Below are positions 8,947-18,719 of a stretch of 64,000 nucleotides of DNA, piece by piece; positions within the stretch are counted from its first letter, which is position 1; every line of letters begins with the position of its first letter. This stretch comes from Alcanivoracaceae bacterium. GTDB lineage: Bacteria > Pseudomonadota > Gammaproteobacteria > Pseudomonadales > Alcanivoracaceae. The notes under the pieces were generated by a model. That model was not told the origin of the DNA. It was given only the letters and a program-made list of their open reading frames with translations, and did not search any database. The stretch is taken from positions 566,350 through 630,349 of the forward strand of contig JARGOL010000001.1 in NCBI GenBank assembly GCA_029212745.1. The letters are read 5' to 3'. The position numbers were made by a program, and so were the translations under genes.

Positions 8947-10296
8947 ATGGCAGCCCAGTACAAGACCAAATGCCCACATTGCGGGGCACAGTTCCGGATT
9001 GGAGAGGAACACCTCAAGCAGGCCAGCGGCAATGTCCGCTGCGGTTCCTGCCTGAAGGTATTCCAGGCCATGGACCACCTGGTCCAGGAAGCCCCCGCGA
9101 AGAAGCCCGCTGCAAAAGCTGCGCCTGCCAAACCCGCCAAGCCGGCGCAGCCGGCCCCCTCCGGGGAGTCGCAGGCGGCGCCACCGGAAAAGTGGACACT
9201 GCCCGGGCAGGCCGAGGAAAAGGACAGCGGCAACCGCTGGACCCTGAATGAAGACGACGACAGCTCGTCCGTGGACGAGGACTTCGACGACAAGCCGGTC
9301 ACCAAGGAAGAGTACAAGGGCAATGACACCAAGGTGTCCATGGGGTCGATCGAACTTAGCGACTCCTTCATGTCCCTGGAGCAGGACGGCGACGAACAGC
9401 TCAGCGGCGAGGACTTCTCGGACATGGCCGGGGCCGGCCGGGGTCAGGAGCACGAGAGTGGCGACGAATCCTGGGCCGAAAAGCTGCTGGAAGAGCTTGA
9501 CGATGAGCCCGAGCCACCCAGCAATGCCGATGACATGAGCCTCAAGGATACCGAAGAGTCGGCAGCGGCACGCCGCCAGCGCGAGGACAAGCAGACACGC
9601 ACACGAGAAGCCGCCAGCGCCAAGGCCGAGCCCGCCGACTGGGCTGACGACGCCGACGACTTTTTCAGTGACATGGACGACGGCCTGCTGGACGAGGACA
9701 CCGGCACGGACAGCGGTGAAATTGCTGCCATTGACCTGCCAGAAGCCGACGCGCCGGCACCCCGCACGCGGGTCAGCATGCCACGGGCACCCAGCAGCTT
9801 TGACATGGCCGAGTTTGCCAAGTGGAGTGCACTGTCCGTGCTTGCCCTGCTGGTGCTTGGTGCCCAGTACCTGGCCTTCAACTTCGACCACCTGGCGCGC
9901 ACACCGACCTGGCGCCCACTCTACAGCACCCTGTGCAACGGGCTGGGCTGCGGGCTACCCAATCCCTCCAACATCAGCAAGGTGCGCGGCGCCAACCTGG
10001 TGGTCCGCGAACATCCCGAGTTCGCCTCGGCACTGGTGGTGGACATCATCGTCTTCAACGAGGCGGACTACGAACAGCCCTTCCCGCAGATGGAACTGGG
10101 CTTCACCAGCCTCAAGGGCCGGGCCATTGCCAGCCGCCGGTTCGCGCCGGAGGACTACCTGCACGGCGAGCTCAAGGGCATGACCGCCATGCCCATCGAC
10201 ACCCCGGTGCATATCTCCTTTGAAATCATGGACCCGGGGCCGGATGCCAAGAACTACACCCTGCGCTTCCTCCCGGCACCGGTCATGAAAGGCTGA
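8947..10296 (+). CDS. Zinc-ribbon (MJ0042) and DUF3426 membrane protein
   Basis: The 449-residue protein starts with a four-Cys zinc ribbon, CPHCGAQF then CGSCLKVF. A long acidic, low-complexity middle follows (about residues 90-270, rich in Asp, Glu and Ser). One transmembrane helix lies near residue 300 (LSVLALLVLGAQYLAF), and a C-terminal DUF3426 domain follows. The topology suggests a cytoplasmic zinc ribbon and a periplasmic C-terminal domain. The function of the family is unknown; the gene is commonly found between prmA and dusB. It follows prmA by 68 nt. Confidence 0.85.
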   Translation: MAAQYKTKCPHCGAQFRIGEEHLKQASGNVRCGSCLKVFQAMDHLVQEAPAKKPAAKAAPAKPAKPAQPAPSGESQAAPPEKWTLPGQAEEKDSGNRWTLNEDDDSSSVDEDFDDKPVTKEEYKGNDTKVSMGSIELSDSFMSLEQDGDEQLSGEDFSDMAGAGRGQEHESGDESWAEKLLEELDDEPEPPSNADDMSLKDTEESAAARRQREDKQTRTREAASAKAEPADWADDADDFFSDMDDGLLDEDTGTDSGEIAAIDLPEADAPAPRTRVSMPRAPSSFDMAEFAKWSALSVLALLVLGAQYLAFNFDHLARTPTWRPLYSTLCNGLGCGLPNPSNISKVRGANLVVREHPEFASALVVDIIVFNEADYEQPFPQMELGFTSLKGRAIASRRFAPEDYLHGELKGMTAMPIDTPVHISFEIMDPGPDAKNYTLRFLPAPVMKG

Positions 10297-10301
10297 TCCC
10301 C

Positions 10302-10321
10302 GGCCGTCCGTCCGGACGGCC
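10302..10321 (+). terminator. GC-rich hairpin after the DUF3426 gene
   Basis: GGCCGTCC (10302-10309) pairs with GGACGGCC (10314-10321) around a four-base loop, 5 nt after the stop codon. Only CCGCTTT follows, so it is a weak intrinsic terminator at best. Confidence 0.45.
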
Positions 10322-10429
10322 CCGCTTTGGCGCGATATGCCACTGGCCGCCCCGCGGCCACTTTCCTAGAATGCCCCTCTTCCCTTTCCAGGGCGTGCAC
10401 TGACACGGCCGGTGCTTGCGGAGACCCGT

Positions 10430-11485
10430 GTGAATATTGGTCCGTACACACTCGAAAACCGACTGGCGCTGGCGCCCATGGCCGGCGTCACGGACCTGCC
10501 ATTCCGCCAGCTGTGTCGTCGCCAGGGTGCCGGGCTGATCGTCTCGGAAATGCTCACCAGCGACACGCGCCTGTGGCACTCGCGTAAAAGCATGCGCCGC
10601 CTTCCCCACGCTGATGAGCCGGGCCCAGTCGCCGTGCAGATCGCCGGTGGTGACGCACAGATGCTGGCCAATGCGGCCGCACTGAATGTGGACATGGGCG
10701 CGCAGATCATCGACATCAACATGGGCTGCCCGGCGAAGAAAGTGTGCCGCAAAGCGGCCGGCTCGGCCCTGCTGCGAGACCCGGCCCTGGTGGGCGAAAT
10801 ACTTGATGCCGTGGTGGCCGCCGTGAATGTGCCGGTGACCCTGAAATTCCGCACTGGCTGGGACGAACAGAACCGCAACGCCGTCATGATTGCGCGCATG
10901 GCCGAACAGGCTGGCATACAGGCCCTTGCCCTGCATGGACGCACGCGCGCGTGCCGCTTCAATGGCGAGGCGGAATACCAGACCATCGCCGCCGTCAAGC
11001 AGGCCGTGTCAATACCGGTTTTCGCCAACGGCGATATCGACTCGCCGGAAAAGGCCCGCAAAGTACTGGAATCTACCGGCGCCGATGGTATTATGATCGG
11101 CCGCGCTGCTCAGGGTAATCCGTGGATCTTCCACGACGTCAGGAATTACCTGGACAGCGGGGAGTTGCCACTGCCGCCGAAGGTGGCAGACGTTCGCCGC
11201 GTCGTGCTTGGTCACCTGGCAGACCTGCACGGATTTTATGGCGAACAGAGCGGCGTACGTATCGCCCGCAAGCATCTTGGCTGGTACAGCGCGAATCTCC
11301 CGGGGGGAGAAACGTTCAGGCGCATCTTCAACCGCCTGGAAAGCGCCACTGAGCAGTGGCAAGCAGTCGAACAATTTTTCCTTGAACTGGAAGCAGTCAC
11401 CGACCGAGTGCGATTCGGCCGGTACGGAGTAGTATCCCCTGTCGACGGACGCGACGGGGATCAGAACGGAGCAAAGGCCGCATGA
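10430..11485 (+). CDS. dusB: tRNA-dihydrouridine synthase B
   Basis: This FMN enzyme reduces uridines in the D-loop of tRNAs. It shows the TIM-barrel opening [13 protein letters not shown], the catalytic Cys in [17 protein letters not shown] (about residue 100), LHGRTR and the phosphate-binding [16 protein letters not shown]. The GTG at 10430 is preferred over the GTG at 10412 because GGAG stands 6 nt upstream of it. Its stop overlaps the fis start (ATGA at 11482-11485). The dusB-fis operon is the standard arrangement in gammaproteobacteria and drives growth-phase control of Fis. Confidence 0.95.
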   Translation: MNIGPYTLENRLALAPMAGVTDLPFRQLCRRQGAGLIVSEMLTSDTRLWHSRKSMRRLPHADEPGPVAVQIAGGDAQMLANAAALNVDMGAQIIDINMGCPAKKVCRKAAGSALLRDPALVGEILDAVVAAVNVPVTLKFRTGWDEQNRNAVMIARMAEQAGIQALALHGRTRACRFNGEAEYQTIAAVKQAVSIPVFANGDIDSPEKARKVLESTGADGIMIGRAAQGNPWIFHDVRNYLDSGELPLPPKVADVRRVVLGHLADLHGFYGEQSGVRIARKHLGWYSANLPGGETFRRIFNRLESATEQWQAVEQFFLELEAVTDRVRFGRYGVVSPVDGRDGDQNGAKAA

Positions 11486-11793
11486 ACTCTGCCGCACGAA
11501 CACTGGAACCCGTCAACGCATCCGAAGAGCGCAAGCCGGAACTGACCCTGGCACAAAGCGACAGTCGCGACACCCTGCGCAACTGTGTGCGTCGATCCCT
11601 GACCGATTTTTTCCGCAACCTTGACGGCGAGTCCGTTAATGACCTGTATGAGCTGGTCCTCGCGGAAATGGAAATACCCCTGCTTGAGAAAGTGCTGGAG
11701 CATACCCGTGGCAACCAGACCAAGGCCGCAGAGATGCTTGGCCTGAACCGGGGCACCCTGCGCAAGAAGCTCAAGCAGTACGGCCTGCTCTAG
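11482..11793 (+). CDS. fis: DNA-binding protein Fis
   Basis: The 103-residue nucleoid-associated protein has the C-terminal helix-turn-helix [20 protein letters not shown], almost identical to the E. coli Fis DNA-binding motif. The upstream dimerisation helices include [21 protein letters not shown]. Fis bends DNA and activates rRNA and tRNA promoters in rapid growth. It is translationally coupled to dusB and followed by a clear terminator. Confidence 0.97.
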   Translation: MNSAARTLEPVNASEERKPELTLAQSDSRDTLRNCVRRSLTDFFRNLDGESVNDLYELVLAEMEIPLLEKVLEHTRGNQTKAAEMLGLNRGTLRKKLKQYGLL

Positions 11794-11811
11794 GGCCATC
11801 CACCCGTTTGC

Positions 11812-11841
11812 AAGGGCAGTCACGACTGCCCTTTTTTGTTT
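11812..11841 (+). terminator. Intrinsic terminator of dusB-fis
   Basis: AAGGGCAGT (11812-11820) pairs with ACTGCCCTT (11825-11833) across a CACG loop and runs into TTTTGTTTTT. It is a textbook Rho-independent terminator 18 nt after the fis stop. Confidence 0.92.
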
Positions 11842-11868
11842 TTGACTCTCCCGACAGGTACCAAGGCA

Positions 11869-13431
11869 ATGAGCAACGCCGTGCAACGCGCACTGATCAG
11901 TGTTTCCGACAAGACCGGGCTGGTGGATTTTGGCCGCACGCTGGCCGAAAAGGGAATTGAACTGCTGTCCACCGGCGGCACCTACCGCGCCCTCAAGGAG
12001 GCTGGCGTGGCCGTCACCGAAGTGTCCGAGTACACCGGCTTCCCGGAGATGATGGACGGCCGGGTCAAGACCCTGCACCCCAAGGTGCACGGCGGCATTC
12101 TCGGGCGCCGCGGCACGGATGACCAGGTCATGGCCGACAACGGCATCAACCGCATAGACCTGGTGGTGGTGAACCTGTACCCGTTCGAGCAGACCGTGGC
12201 CAACCCGGATTGCTCGCTGGAGGACGCCATCGAGAACATCGACATCGGCGGCCCCACCATGGTCCGTGCTGCGGCCAAGAACCATGCCCATGTAGGCATC
12301 GTCACCAACCCCTCGGACTACAGCCGCGTGCTCGCCGAGCTCGCCGACAATGGCGGCAGCCTCACCGACAGCTTCCGCTTTGATCTTGCCATCAAGGCCT
12401 ACGAACACACCGCCAGCTACGACAGCGCCATCGCCAACTACTTTGGCCGACTGGTGGAGGGCGGTAACGACCCGTTCGCCCGCACCTGCAACCTGAACTT
12501 CGTCAAGGCCCAGGACATGCGCTATGGCGAGAACCCGCACCAGCGCTCTGCCTTCTACGTCGAGCGCAACGCAAGCGGTGCCTCTATCTCAACGGCGCGG
12601 CAGCTGCAGGGCAAGGCCCTGTCGTACAACAACATCGCCGACACCGATGCGGCACTGGAATGCGTACGCCAGTTCACCCAGCCCGCCTGCGTCATCGTCA
12701 AGCATGCCAACCCCTGCGGCGTCTCCGTGGCAGACAGCATTGGTGCTGCCTACGAGCTGGCCTTCGCCACCGACAGCGAATCCGCGTTTGGCGGCATCAT
12801 TGCCTTCAACCGCGAGCTGGATGCCGACACCGCCCGCGCCATTGTCGAGCGCCAGTTCGTGGAAGTGATCATCGCGCCGGCCATCAGCGACGCCGCCCAG
12901 GCCGTGGTGGCAGAAAAGAAAAACGTACGCCTGCTGGCCTGCGGCGACCTGTCTGCCAACCAGCCCGACATGGATTACAAGCGCGTCAACGGCGGCCTGC
13001 TGGTACAGGACCGGGACCTGGGCATGGTCAGCGAAAATGAACTCAAGGTAGTCAGCAAGCGCCAACCGACGCCGACGGAAATCGCCGACCTGCTGTTTGC
13101 CTGGAAGGTCGCCAAGTTCGTCAAGTCCAACGCCATTGTCTACGCCAGCGGCGGCCAGACCATCGGCGTGGGCGCGGGCCAGATGAGCCGCGTCAACTCG
13201 GCCCGCATTGCCGCCATCAAGGCCGAGCATGCCGGCCTGCCGGTGAAGGGCGCGGTCATGGCCAGCGACGCCTTTTTCCCGTTCCGTGATGGCATCGATA
13301 ACGCGGCCGCGGTGGGTATCAGCTGCGTCATCCAGCCGGGTGGCTCCATCCGGGACGACGAAGTCATCGCTGCCGCCGATGAGCATGGCATGGCCATGGT
13401 CTTCACCGGCATGCGCCACTTCCGCCACTGA
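11869..13431 (+). CDS. purH: Bifunctional AICAR transformylase / IMP cyclohydrolase
   Basis: The 520-residue enzyme performs the last two steps of IMP synthesis. The N-terminal MGS-like cyclohydrolase domain begins [20 protein letters not shown] and has [11 protein letters not shown] and [13 protein letters not shown]. The C-terminal transformylase has [14 protein letters not shown], the catalytic KHANPCG and [12 protein letters not shown]. The ATG at 11869 is used, matching the family start and preceded by AAGG. purD follows after 12 nt. Confidence 0.97.
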   Translation: MSNAVQRALISVSDKTGLVDFGRTLAEKGIELLSTGGTYRALKEAGVAVTEVSEYTGFPEMMDGRVKTLHPKVHGGILGRRGTDDQVMADNGINRIDLVVVNLYPFEQTVANPDCSLEDAIENIDIGGPTMVRAAAKNHAHVGIVTNPSDYSRVLAELADNGGSLTDSFRFDLAIKAYEHTASYDSAIANYFGRLVEGGNDPFARTCNLNFVKAQDMRYGENPHQRSAFYVERNASGASISTARQLQGKALSYNNIADTDAALECVRQFTQPACVIVKHANPCGVSVADSIGAAYELAFATDSESAFGGIIAFNRELDADTARAIVERQFVEVIIAPAISDAAQAVVAEKKNVRLLACGDLSANQPDMDYKRVNGGLLVQDRDLGMVSENELKVVSKRQPTPTEIADLLFAWKVAKFVKSNAIVYASGGQTIGVGAGQMSRVNSARIAAIKAEHAGLPVKGAVMASDAFFPFRDGIDNAAAVGISCVIQPGGSIRDDEVIAAADEHGMAMVFTGMRHFRH

Positions 13432-13443
13432 CAGGAGCCACGG

Positions 13444-14730
13444 ATGAAAGTATTGATAGTGGGCGGTGGCGGTCGCGAGCACGCACTGGCATGGAAGGTG
13501 GCCCAGTCCGACAGCGTGACCAAGGTATTCGTGGCACCCGGGAACGCCGGCACCGCCCGTGAGGCCAAGCTCGAAAACGTGGCCCTGGACGTGATGGACA
13601 AGGAGGCTCTTGCCGAGCTGGCCCGGCGCGAGGCCATCGACCTGACCATCATCGGCCCGGAAGCGCCGCTGGTGGACGGCATTGTCGATTACTTCAAGAG
13701 CAAGCGACTGAAATGCTTTGGCCCTACTGCCGGCGCGGCGCAGCTGGAAGGTTCCAAGGCCTTCACCAAGGACTTCCTGGCGCGCCATGAGATACCCACG
13801 GCCGCGTACGGCAACTTCACCGATGTCGATGAAGCGCTGGCCTATGTCCGCCAGCAAGGCGCACCCATTGTGGTCAAGGCAGACGGTCTCGCTGCCGGCA
13901 AGGGCGTCATTGTCGCCATGACCCTGGCGGAAGCTGAGGATGCAGTGCGTGACATGCTCGCCGGCAACCGTTTCGGCGACGCCGGCCACCGGGTGGTGAT
14001 CGAGGAATTCCTGCAGGGCGAAGAGGCCAGCTTCATCGTCATGGTTGATGGCGAGCACATCCTGCCCATGGCTACCAGCCAGGATCACAAACGTGTCGGC
14101 GACGGCGACAGCGGCCCCAATACCGGCGGCATGGGTGCCTACTCGCCAGCACCAGTGGTCACGGCCGATGTTCACCAACGCATCATGGATGAGGTCATCG
14201 TGCCCACTGTCGAGGGCATGGCCGCCGAAGGCCACCCTTACAAGGGGTTCCTTTATGCCGGCCTGATGATCAGTGAAGACGGCGCCCCGCGGGTGATCGA
14301 GTACAACTGCCGCTTCGGCGATCCGGAAACCCAGCCGATCATGATGCGCCTGCAGTCTGACCTGGCGCGGCTGTGCCTGATGGCCATTGATGGCACCCTG
14401 GACCGGGCTGAGGCCCGATGGGACCCGCGCCCGGCACTGGGCGTGGTCATGGCGGCCGGCGGCTATCCGGAAGACTACCGCAAGGGCGACGCTATCAGCG
14501 GCCTGGACGAGGCCGATGATGACAACACCAAGGTATTCCATGCCGGCACCCGTCTCGATGATGGCAACGTGGTCACGGCCGGCGGCCGGGTGCTCTGCGT
14601 CACGGCGCTGGGTGACAGTGTCGGCGAGGCCCAGGCCCGCGCCTATCGCGGCGTGGACAGGATTTCCTGGTCTGGCTGCTTTGCCCGCCGCGACATCGGG
14701 TACCGTGCCATCGCCCGCGAGAACGCGTAG
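13444..14730 (+). CDS. purD: Phosphoribosylamine-glycine ligase (GAR synthetase)
   Basis: The 428-residue ATP-grasp ligase joins phosphoribosylamine to glycine in purine synthesis. It begins with the nucleotide-binding [16 protein letters not shown], has [14 protein letters not shown], the ATP-grasp stretch [18 protein letters not shown] and the metal-binding [12 protein letters not shown]. It is 12 nt after purH and likely in the same transcript, as in P. aeruginosa purHD. Confidence 0.97.
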   Translation: MKVLIVGGGGREHALAWKVAQSDSVTKVFVAPGNAGTAREAKLENVALDVMDKEALAELARREAIDLTIIGPEAPLVDGIVDYFKSKRLKCFGPTAGAAQLEGSKAFTKDFLARHEIPTAAYGNFTDVDEALAYVRQQGAPIVVKADGLAAGKGVIVAMTLAEAEDAVRDMLAGNRFGDAGHRVVIEEFLQGEEASFIVMVDGEHILPMATSQDHKRVGDGDSGPNTGGMGAYSPAPVVTADVHQRIMDEVIVPTVEGMAAEGHPYKGFLYAGLMISEDGAPRVIEYNCRFGDPETQPIMMRLQSDLARLCLMAIDGTLDRAEARWDPRPALGVVMAAGGYPEDYRKGDAISGLDEADDDNTKVFHAGTRLDDGNVVTAGGRVLCVTALGDSVGEAQARAYRGVDRISWSGCFARRDIGYRAIARENA

Positions 14731-14788
14731 ACTCGCGGGTGAGGGCGGGCTGCAGTAACGGGCGGCCCGCGGCACGGCCGTCGCCACT

Positions 14789-14818
14789 GTGACAAGCCAG
14801 CCGCTGCTCTGCCATAAT
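14789..14818 (+). promoter_or_regulatory. Predicted sigma70 promoter before the cNMP/rhodanese gene
   Basis: GTGACA (14789-14794) and CATAAT (14813-14818) are separated by 18 nt, 40 nt before the ATG at 14858. The gene is 127 nt from purD, so a separate promoter is reasonable. Confidence 0.4.
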
Positions 14819-14857
14819 CGACTGCATGGATTCACGCCCCCGGGGACAGGGAAAAGC

Positions 14858-15931
14858 ATGAGCGACGTACCGATTGATCTGGAAAAGCTTCAGGAATTCA
14901 TTCCCTTCGACTGCCTTTCCGAGAGTCACCTCAAGGAAATCTGTGGCCAGATACAGGTGCTCAACCTGCCGCCGGCCCGCGTGCTGTTCAAGCGCGGCGA
15001 ACAGTCTGACAAGGCATTCTTCCTGATCAAGGGCGCTCTCGACCTCACCGACGCCAGCTTCCAGGTACGCAACTTCCCGGCCGATGACGACGAGAACTAC
15101 CTGGCCCTGGACAACTACGCCGAGCACACCGTCAATGCCATCACCAAGGAACCTACCGTGGTGTATGGCATTGAGCGCAACAAACTGGACCTGCTGATGA
15201 CCTGGACCCAGGCGGCAGAATCCATGCTCGATGAAGATGATGACAGCCACGAGCGGGACTGGATGGATGCCCTGCTGGAGTCAGAACTGTTCAGCCAGAT
15301 CCCGCCGCAGAATATCCAGGCCCTGTTCGTCAAGTTTGAAGAGCGTGAGGTCAGCCTGGGTGAAGAGATTGTTCGCGAAGGCGAGGCCGGCGACACCTTC
15401 TACGTGATCAAGCAGGGCAAGGCCATGGTCACCCGCAGCCAGGGCAGCAAGGCAGAGACCCTCGCCGCCCTCACCGCCGGCAGCTTCTTCGGTGAGGATG
15501 CACTGATTTCTGATGACCCGCGCAATGCCACCGTCACCATGACCAGTGACGGCGTGCTCATGTGCCTGGGCAAGGAAGATTTCCATACCCTCCTCAGCGG
15601 CTCTGTGATTCGCAAGCTCAAGGATGCCCAGATCGAGGAAATGGAAGAGGAAGGCGATCGCGCCATTGTGCGCCTGGATGTGCGCCTGCCCATGGAATTC
15701 AAGCATGACCGCGTGCCGGGCGCCCGCAATATTCCCCTCAACGAGCTGCGTCGCCAGCTGAAATCCCTGGAAAAGGATTTCGTCTACATCGTCAGCTGCG
15801 ACGGCGGCCGCCGCAGCGAGCTGGGGGCGTACCTGCTGACCGAAGCGGGCCTGGATGCCTATGTCCTTGACCGCGGCAAACCCAAGGGCGACAAGCAGGA
15901 CAAGGATGAGAAACCGGCTGAGCAGGCCTGA
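14858..15931 (+). CDS. Two cyclic-nucleotide-binding-like domains fused to a rhodanese domain
   Basis: The 357-residue cytoplasmic protein begins with a cNMP-like fold (about residues 10-110) whose phosphate-binding cassette is not recognisable. A second cNMP domain (about 145-260) has an intact cassette FFGEDALISDDPRNATV. A C-terminal rhodanese domain (about 265-345) has a putative catalytic Cys in VSCDGGRRSELGAYL, and the tail is rich in Lys and Asp. No DNA-binding domain is present. It may link a nucleotide signal to sulfur transfer or protein interaction, but no substrate is known. Its last 26 nt overlap the RetS-like gene, suggesting coupling. The ATG at 14858 is preceded by CAGGGAAAAG. 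Confidence 0.85.
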   Translation: MSDVPIDLEKLQEFIPFDCLSESHLKEICGQIQVLNLPPARVLFKRGEQSDKAFFLIKGALDLTDASFQVRNFPADDDENYLALDNYAEHTVNAITKEPTVVYGIERNKLDLLMTWTQAAESMLDEDDDSHERDWMDALLESELFSQIPPQNIQALFVKFEEREVSLGEEIVREGEAGDTFYVIKQGKAMVTRSQGSKAETLAALTAGSFFGEDALISDDPRNATVTMTSDGVLMCLGKEDFHTLLSGSVIRKLKDAQIEEMEEEGDRAIVRLDVRLPMEFKHDRVPGARNIPLNELRRQLKSLEKDFVYIVSCDGGRRSELGAYLLTEAGLDAYVLDRGKPKGDKQDKDEKPAEQA

Positions 15932-18719
15932 CACTGCAGCCTGGTTTGTCTGCCTGCTGCTGTTGGCTGGCGCTACCCGGGCTGCGCCGCCGGCGTACCT
16001 GGTTGACAGCAGCCAGGCACGTGACCGCATAACGGTCTACGCGGATTTCCTCGCTGACCCCGGCGGACAGCTCACCCTGAATGACATCCGGACCACCCCG
16101 GACAGTGCGTTTACACCCGCCTCCGGTTCCCGCGAACGCATTGGCTTCACCCGTGACGTGATCTGGGTGCGGCTGGCACTGAAAAACACCAGCGATGCCC
16201 CGTTGCGCCGGTTCCTGAACCTGATCCCCGGGCTTTTCCGCCAGACCACCCTGTTCTTTCCGTCGGAACAGGGTTACCAGCAGCGCCTGGCGGGCAACGA
16301 CCTGTCGCCGCCGTGGGCCGACATTCCCGCCCGCCACCAGGTGTTTGACCTGACGCTGCCACCGGACCAGGTGGAGGTTTACTACCTGCGCATCCAGCCG
16401 GCGTTGGCGGCCAATTTCAGCATCGTGCTGGCAGATGCGCTCAACCAGCCCCTGATCAGCCGCGGTGATGACCTGGCCCTGCTGGTGCTTGGCGGCATCG
16501 TCATTGGCCTGATGCTGTTCAACCTCGGACTGTGGGTGTCGTCGCGGCAGCCCGCCAACCTCTACTATTCGGCCTTCCAGCTGTGCCTGCTGCTGACCTG
16601 CCTGGTGTCCTCCGGTTTTATTGGCGTGCGTTTCATACCCATGCCCGGCTTCCAGTCCATCACCGAAATCATGCTGGAATTTGCCGCTGTGGTGCTCAGC
16701 GCCCAGTTCACACGGCACTTCCTCAACCTGAAGGCGACATTGCCCTGGCTGGACCGCGGCCTGCGCCTGTTGAGTGGCAGTGCTGTTCTGCTGGCGCTGA
16801 TGTGCCTTGCGCTGCCCACCTACATCGCCGGCATGCTGGCCTACGGGATGCTGTTCCTGTCATCCATTGTGTTTGTGTTCGTCGGTTTTCGCGCCCTGAG
16901 CCAGCAGGTGGCTCAGGCACGACTGTACCTTGCCGCGCGGGCAACCCTGGTTGGCTCGGTGATGCTGGCGATACTGGCGGGCTTTGGCGTCCTGCCACTG
17001 GATGTGCACCTGCCGCTGTTGATTCTGGCGGCGGGCGCCGTGGAGGCAGTGCTGTTCGCCGCCGGCCTCACGGTCCTGCGCGAGATACAGATGCGCCGCG
17101 ACTTCCAGCGCAGCCAGCAACAGGCCATGGAAGAACTGACCTGGCAGACGCGCAATGACACCCTGTCGCGGGTCAGCCATGAGATCCGCACACCCATGAG
17201 TGGCATCCTCGGCATGGCAGAACTCCTGACCGACACGCCACTGACCCCGAACCAGAAAGAATGCGTGCGCTCGATCCGCTCTGCCGGGGAAAACCTGTTG
17301 CGCGTGATCAATGACGTGCTGGAGTACTCACGGCTGGAACAGGGCGATGCCAACGTCAACCGTGACCAGTTTGACCTTTCCGAGGTGGTCATGGACGCCA
17401 TGGATCTCTTCCGCGAACGTGCCGAAGAGAAACGCATGGAATTGATCGCCCATATCCACACCAATGTGCCCACCCGGGTGGAGGGTGATCCCAACAAGCT
17501 GCGCCAGACCCTTACCAATATTCTTGGCACCTGTATTCGTGAGGGCATGGAGGGTGAGATCGTCGTTGATGTGTCACGGGATACCTCCGGCCGCGCCAAC
17601 CATATCCGGTTTGAGCTTGAAGGTTCGGCACTGCAGCACTGCGGTGACTTCCTGGCTCCGCTGATCCGGTCGACCACCGGCAACCAGGAAGATGGCACCT
17701 CACTGAGCCTGTCCATCGCCCGGCAACTCACCGAAGCCATGAATGGCGATTGTGGCCTGCGCGAGAGCCGCCGCCAGGGTACGGTCTGCTGGATCAGCCT
17801 GCCTTTGCCTGCTGCCGCCAGCGACGAAACGACGGAGCCCACCGACCCCGGCATCCTGCTGGGCCGCAGTATGCTGGTGGTGGACGACTCATCCACTGTC
17901 ACCCGGGTGATTCGCCAGCAGGCGCTGAACTGGGGCATGCGCGTCACTGTCAGCCTGGACCCACGCGAAGCGCTTGCCAGCATTCGCACCCAGGCCAATC
18001 TCGGCGAGCCCTACGACATCGTCCTGCTGGACCACCATATGCCCGGCATCAGCGGCATGCAGCTGGCGGCCCGCATCCACGAGGACCCGGTCATTACACA
18101 TCCGCTGGTACTGGTGATGCTCACCGGCGTCCAGGACGCACCCACCGCTACCAATGCCCGCAATGTCGGCATCCACAAGGTGTTAAGCAAGCCGGTATCA
18201 GGACCACGCCTGAAACAGGCGCTCAGTGAGGCCATGGGCATGATCACCCCGCGCAGCGATGATGCCGCCGACGGCATCATGCCCGACCCGGGCCTGCGTA
18301 TCCTGGTGGCGGAAGACCACCTGCTCAGCCAGAAGGTCATTCGCGGCATGCTGGCGAAACTGAATCTGGAACCGGACGTGGTCAGCAACGGGGCAGAAGC
18401 GGTCGAGGCGATCCAGAAAACGGATTACGACCTGGTGCTTATGGACTGCGAGATGCCGCAGATGGATGGCTTCGAGGCCACGCGGCGGATTCGCGACTGG
18501 GAGCGCATGCACGGACGCAGGCCACTGCCGATTATCGCCCTGACCGCCCACATCCTGCGCGAGCACAAGGAACGCAGCATGGCTTCGGGCATGAATGCCC
18601 ATGTGGCAAAGCCGGTGGAGCTGGGAGCGCTGGCAGAGGTGATCGTGCGCTTCACTCGGCCAGCCGCTGGCGGACCCGCGCCGGAGACTCCCCATGCCAA
18701 CGCCGGAAAGCCCGAGTAA
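15906..18719 (+). CDS. retS: RetS-like hybrid sensor (7TMR-DISM, HisKA, degenerate ATPase domain, two receivers)
   Basis: The 937-residue protein has a signal peptide, a periplasmic DISMED2-type domain (about 30-185), seven membrane helices (about 190-385) and a HisKA domain with VSHEIRTPMSGILGM (His about 425). Two receiver domains follow, with Asp about 709 (LLDHHMPG) and about 847 (LMDCEMPQMDG). This architecture, the length and the position after purHD match P. aeruginosa RetS, which controls the GacS/GacA switch between acute and biofilm states. The catalytic ATP-binding domain looks broken: the N-box reads TNILGTCIREG, the G1 D-x-G-x-G is replaced by ELEGSAL, and G2 reads DGTSLSLSIA. 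It probably acts through partner kinases (inference). Its 3' end overlaps the convergent AraC gene by 68 nt. Confidence 0.85.
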   Translation: MRNRLSRPDTAAWFVCLLLLAGATRAAPPAYLVDSSQARDRITVYADFLADPGGQLTLNDIRTTPDSAFTPASGSRERIGFTRDVIWVRLALKNTSDAPLRRFLNLIPGLFRQTTLFFPSEQGYQQRLAGNDLSPPWADIPARHQVFDLTLPPDQVEVYYLRIQPALAANFSIVLADALNQPLISRGDDLALLVLGGIVIGLMLFNLGLWVSSRQPANLYYSAFQLCLLLTCLVSSGFIGVRFIPMPGFQSITEIMLEFAAVVLSAQFTRHFLNLKATLPWLDRGLRLLSGSAVLLALMCLALPTYIAGMLAYGMLFLSSIVFVFVGFRALSQQVAQARLYLAARATLVGSVMLAILAGFGVLPLDVHLPLLILAAGAVEAVLFAAGLTVLREIQMRRDFQRSQQQAMEELTWQTRNDTLSRVSHEIRTPMSGILGMAELLTDTPLTPNQKECVRSIRSAGENLLRVINDVLEYSRLEQGDANVNRDQFDLSEVVMDAMDLFRERAEEKRMELIAHIHTNVPTRVEGDPNKLRQTLTNILGTCIREGMEGEIVVDVSRDTSGRANHIRFELEGSALQHCGDFLAPLIRSTTGNQEDGTSLSLSIARQLTEAMNGDCGLRESRRQGTVCWISLPLPAAASDETTEPTDPGILLGRSMLVVDDSSTVTRVIRQQALNWGMRVTVSLDPREALASIRTQANLGEPYDIVLLDHHMPGISGMQLAARIHEDPVITHPLVLVMLTGVQDAPTATNARNVGIHKVLSKPVSGPRLKQALSEAMGMITPRSDDAADGIMPDPGLRILVAEDHLLSQKVIRGMLAKLNLEPDVVSNGAEAVEAIQKTDYDLVLMDCEMPQMDGFEATRRIRDWERMHGRRPLPIIALTAHILREHKERSMASGMNAHVAKPVELGALAEVIVRFTRPAAGGPAPETPHANAGKPE

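Noticed and set aside
12589..14859. Minus-strand frame of 756 codons
   Set aside because: It is the antisense shadow of purH and purD caused by high GC; no domain is recognisable.
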